A DNA stretch of 64,000 bases from Williamsia deligens (GTDB lineage: Bacteria; Actinomycetota; Actinomycetes; Mycobacteriales; Mycobacteriaceae), in contig NZ_JAMTCI010000001.1 in assembly GCF_024171765.1 (NCBI RefSeq), positions 2,838,796 to 2,902,795 on the forward strand, read 5' to 3'. Every line of letters starts with the position of its first letter. Position 1 is the stretch's first letter. The notes under the pieces are model-generated. The model worked only from the letters and a program-made list of their open reading frames with translations. It was not told the DNA's origin and did no database searches. Below, in pieces: positions 62,033 through 64,000 of the stretch. A program made the translations under genes and the position numbers.

Positions 62033-62602
62033 ATGCACATCGCACGGCGTCCGAGACGTCTCCGGTCGGCGCTCGTCACCGTCGTCCTCGCCGTGACTGG
62101 CGCAATGACGGCGGCCGCCTGTGGGAGTGATCCCGGACCCGCCGCCCCGAGCCACAACGCCACCGACGACGCATTCGTCGTGGCCATGGCGCGCCACCAC
62201 CAGCGCGCGATCGAGGTCGGGCAGCTCGCGGCCGACCGGGGCAGTGACCCGCGCGCGGTCGACTACGGCCGGTTGATCGTCTCGCAGCAGACCCCGGAAC
62301 TGCAGAAGCTCGACGGGTGGAAGGCGCACTTCTCGCTGCCCTCGACCGTCGCCGGTGCCGCGATGCCCGACGGGTAAATCACCGACGCGACGCTGGCCGG
62401 CCTGCGGGCCATGTCGGGTGTGGCGTTCGACCGCGCGTTCCTGCTGGACTCGGCCGACAGCGAAACCGGTGCCGCGGCGATGGCACAGCGAGAGCTGGCG
62501 TCGGGGGAGTACGCGCCGGCGCGGGAGCTGGCCGCCTCCATCGCGACCGCACCGACCACCCAGATCCCGAAACTGCGTGCCCTCGCATCGCAGTTGGGAT
62601 AG
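62033..62602 (+). pseudogene. DUF305 lipoprotein gene interrupted by an in-frame TAA
   Basis: The 5' part encodes a lipoprotein signal (LAVTGAMTAAACGSD, lipobox Cys30) and the DUF305 core ATDDAFVVAMARHHQRAIEVGQLAADRG. At 62375-62377 an in-frame TAA follows AAMPDG; the same frame goes on ITDATLAGLRAMSGVAFDRAFLLDSADSE to the stop at 62600-62602, exactly as DUF305 proteins continue. A GAA-to-TAA change (one base) would explain it. Translation may end early or be read through. DUF305 proteins bind copper or other metals in some species. Confidence 0.75.
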
Positions 62603-62617
62603 CCGGTGGTCCCCCGA

Positions 62618-63310
62618 CTACCTGACGGGCCCGCGGGCTCCGGGGCCCCGCGCCTGTCCTCCACGATGCGGATCGGCGTCGACGCGACCGATCAGTAGGT
62701 GCGGTGACTCCTCGTCGTCGGCGATCCGACGATGCTCGACGCTCAGCCCGATGTTCTTCATCGCATCGACGACCTCGGCGACCGGGCGGAGACGGAAGCC
62801 GTGCGCGGTGAACGGCAGCCGGGCCATGGCCTCGGGGTCGGCCAGGCCGACGACGAGCCGACCGGTGTCCGTCAAAACCCTGGTGCACTCTCGCAACGCG
62901 GGGTCCAGGTCTGCGAGGAAGTAGATCGTGTTGACGGTCATCAGGCTGTCCCATGCCCGGTCGGCGACGGGCAGTTCGGTCATCGACGCAGGATGCAGGA
63001 CCAGCCGTCCCGCGGCGATCGCTCGGTGGTGTCGTCGTGCGGCCTGGTTGATCATCGTCTCCGACACCTCGACACCGTGGACGTGACCGGAGTTCCCGAC
63101 GGCGTCGAGCAGCAACGGCAGGCCCACACCGCCGCCGAAGCCGACGTCCGCGACAACAGATCCTTCGGCGGCGTGCAGCGCATCGGCGGCGGTTCTCACC
63201 AGGTTGCGGTTGCCGCGGTTGAGTGCGGCACCGATGAGCCGCCCACCGAGTCCGCTCGGATGGCCCAGTTGCCGTGCGATGGCGGTCATGGCGGCGTCCC
63301 GAACACCCAT
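62618..63310 (-). CDS. Class I SAM-dependent methyltransferase
   Basis: 230-residue methyltransferase. Motif I is VADVGFGGGVGLPLLLD (~53-69), then VHGVEVSETMINQA, and the post-I region SLMTVNTIYFLADLDPALRECTRVLTDTGRLVVG. The small N-terminal helix and GLGGRLIGAALNRGNRNL are typical of mycobacterial arsenite/lipid-like methyltransferases, but the substrate is unknown. TACTTT (minus strand, 63317-63322) is six bases before the ATG at 63310, which is preferred over a GTG at 63340. A Gly/Arg/Pro tail ends the protein. Confidence 0.85.
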   Translation of the reverse strand: MGVRDAAMTAIARQLGHPSGLGGRLIGAALNRGNRNLVRTAADALHAAEGSVVADVGFGGGVGLPLLLDAVGNSGHVHGVEVSETMINQAARRHHRAIAAGRLVLHPASMTELPVADRAWDSLMTVNTIYFLADLDPALRECTRVLTDTGRLVVGLADPEAMARLPFTAHGFRLRPVAEVVDAMKNIGLSVEHRRIADDEESPHLLIGRVDADPHRGGQARGPGARGPVR

Positions 63311-63419
63311 CGGACAAAAGTAATGCTCTTCCGGCCTCACGGGAACGGCGATCGTTGAAGTCGACTGTCCGGGCGTGGGAGCGGCGGGGCCGGCTCATGG
63401 CGGGTCTACCGTGCGATGC

Positions 63420-64000
63420 GTGCGGACGAACGAATTCGGGCAGCCCGTCGGTGACGACGTCCCCGGCTGGCGGTCGCCGCCGGCGCCGACCGGTGTGACG
63501 CTGCGAGGGACGTACTGCACCCTCGAACCGCTCGATGCCGAGCGTCACGCCGACGACCTGTTCGCCGCCTACGCTGCTGCCCCCGACGGCCGGGATTGGA
63601 CGTATCTCCCGCTCGGCCCGTTCGCGACGATCCAGGAATTCCGCGCGTGGGCGGTCCCGGCCGCCGCGGCGCAAGACCCGTTCCTGTTCGCCGTCGTCGA
63701 CACCGCCACGGGGCGTGCGGTGGGCACTCTCGCGCTCATGCGACAGGACCCGAAGAACGGCTTGATCGAGGTCGGGTACGTGATGTTCTCGCGAGCTCTC
63801 CAGGGCACGCGAGCGTCGACCGAGGCGCAGTACCTCCTCATGCGGCATGCCTTCGAGCTCGGATATCGCCGGTACGAGTGGAAGTGTGACAGTCTCAACG
63901 AACCGTCACGACGGGCCGCCGCTCGTCTCGGCTTCACCAACGAGGGCACGTTCCGACAGGCCGTCGTCTACAAGGGGCGCACCCGGGACACCGCTTGGTT
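63420..64000 (+). CDS. GNAT-family acetyltransferase, partial (3' end beyond window)
   Basis: At least 193 residues, open at the window edge. RGTYCTLEPLDAERHADDLFAAY, the GTLALMRQDPKNGLIEVGYVMFS strand pair and YRRYEWKCDSLNEPSRRAAARLGFTNEGTFRQAVVYKGRTRDTAW match RimJ/RimL-type GNAT proteins. TACCGT at 63407-63412 is seven bases before the GTG at 63420, indicating a leaderless mRNA. It is divergent from the methyltransferase. Acceptor unknown. Only the last residues are missing. Confidence 0.88.
   Translation, partial: MRTNEFGQPVGDDVPGWRSPPAPTGVTLRGTYCTLEPLDAERHADDLFAAYAAAPDGRDWTYLPLGPFATIQEFRAWAVPAAAAQDPFLFAVVDTATGRAVGTLALMRQDPKNGLIEVGYVMFSRALQGTRASTEAQYLLMRHAFELGYRRYEWKCDSLNEPSRRAAARLGFTNEGTFRQAVVYKGRTRDTAW

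Overview
The window is high-GC chromosomal DNA from a mycolic-acid-bearing actinobacterium of the order Mycobacteriales; the Gordonia/Williamsia/Rhodococcus side is my best guess. Supporting markers are Lsr2, an antigen-85-type mycolyltransferase, an Rpf-type resuscitation factor, a FadE24/FadE23-like pair, an F420-dependent oxidoreductase, the tmRNA tag ADSNQRDFALAA, an RF2 gene without the internal UGA frameshift, and many genes whose start codon lies 6-8 bases after a TANNNT -10 box (leaderless mRNAs). Genes are dense, with frequent ATGA/GTGA overlaps, and almost all of it looks like core genome. I see no prophage, insertion sequence, CRISPR array or defence island.

Layout. 1-9000: EamA exporter, VOC protein, three consecutive AIM24-family genes, then a minus-strand four-gene unit (amino-acid permease, double UspA stress protein, S51 peptidase, macrodomain hydrolase) and a secreted glycoside hydrolase. 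9000-19800: TetR next to a phosphotransferase/DUF pair, an SDR, a fused thiolase-like/crotonase protein, an Ag85-like esterase, GH25 lysozyme, MaoC hydratase, another TetR and an Rpf. 20100-25050: TetR/MFS efflux pair with twin operators, then the acyl-CoA dehydrogenase pair with its own twin operators. 25130-34000: TM2 and DUF2752 proteins, MBL hydrolase, histidinol-phosphatase, then the conserved prfB - mscS - ftsE - ftsX - smpB - ssrA block (translation termination, divisome signalling to peptidoglycan hydrolases, ribosome rescue).

34000-45060: a frameshifted lipoprotein, aldo/keto reductase, two overlapping alpha/beta hydrolases, phosphoglucomutase, DsbA-like protein, tRNA-Ala, lsr2, a DEAD-box helicase, and an overlapping trhO - CobW GTPase - DUF3253 operon. 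45200-57200: peptidoglycan amidase, SDR, nadE, fructosamine-kinase-like protein, DUF6542 protein with an arginine-rich tail, rmuC, the adaptive alkylation-repair pair ada/alkA - ogt, cstA with its small YbdD partner, and a PQQ-type sugar dehydrogenase lipoprotein. 57300-64000: Rho-N small protein, DJ-1/PfpI protein, F420-dependent oxidoreductase, AI-2E transporter, VOC protein, ychF, a DUF305 lipoprotein interrupted by an in-frame TAA, a methyltransferase and a GNAT gene cut by the window edge.

The most noteworthy items are the thiolase-like/crotonase fusion lacking key catalytic residues, the permease-stress protein-peptidase-macrodomain operon, three GATCACG repeats at exact 11-bp spacing upstream of rpf, CGAGAA repeats between lsr2 and the helicase, two cases of short tandem duplications starting at a stop codon, and two broken lipoprotein genes. 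I found no clear unprecedented multi-gene system; these are candidates, not demonstrations.
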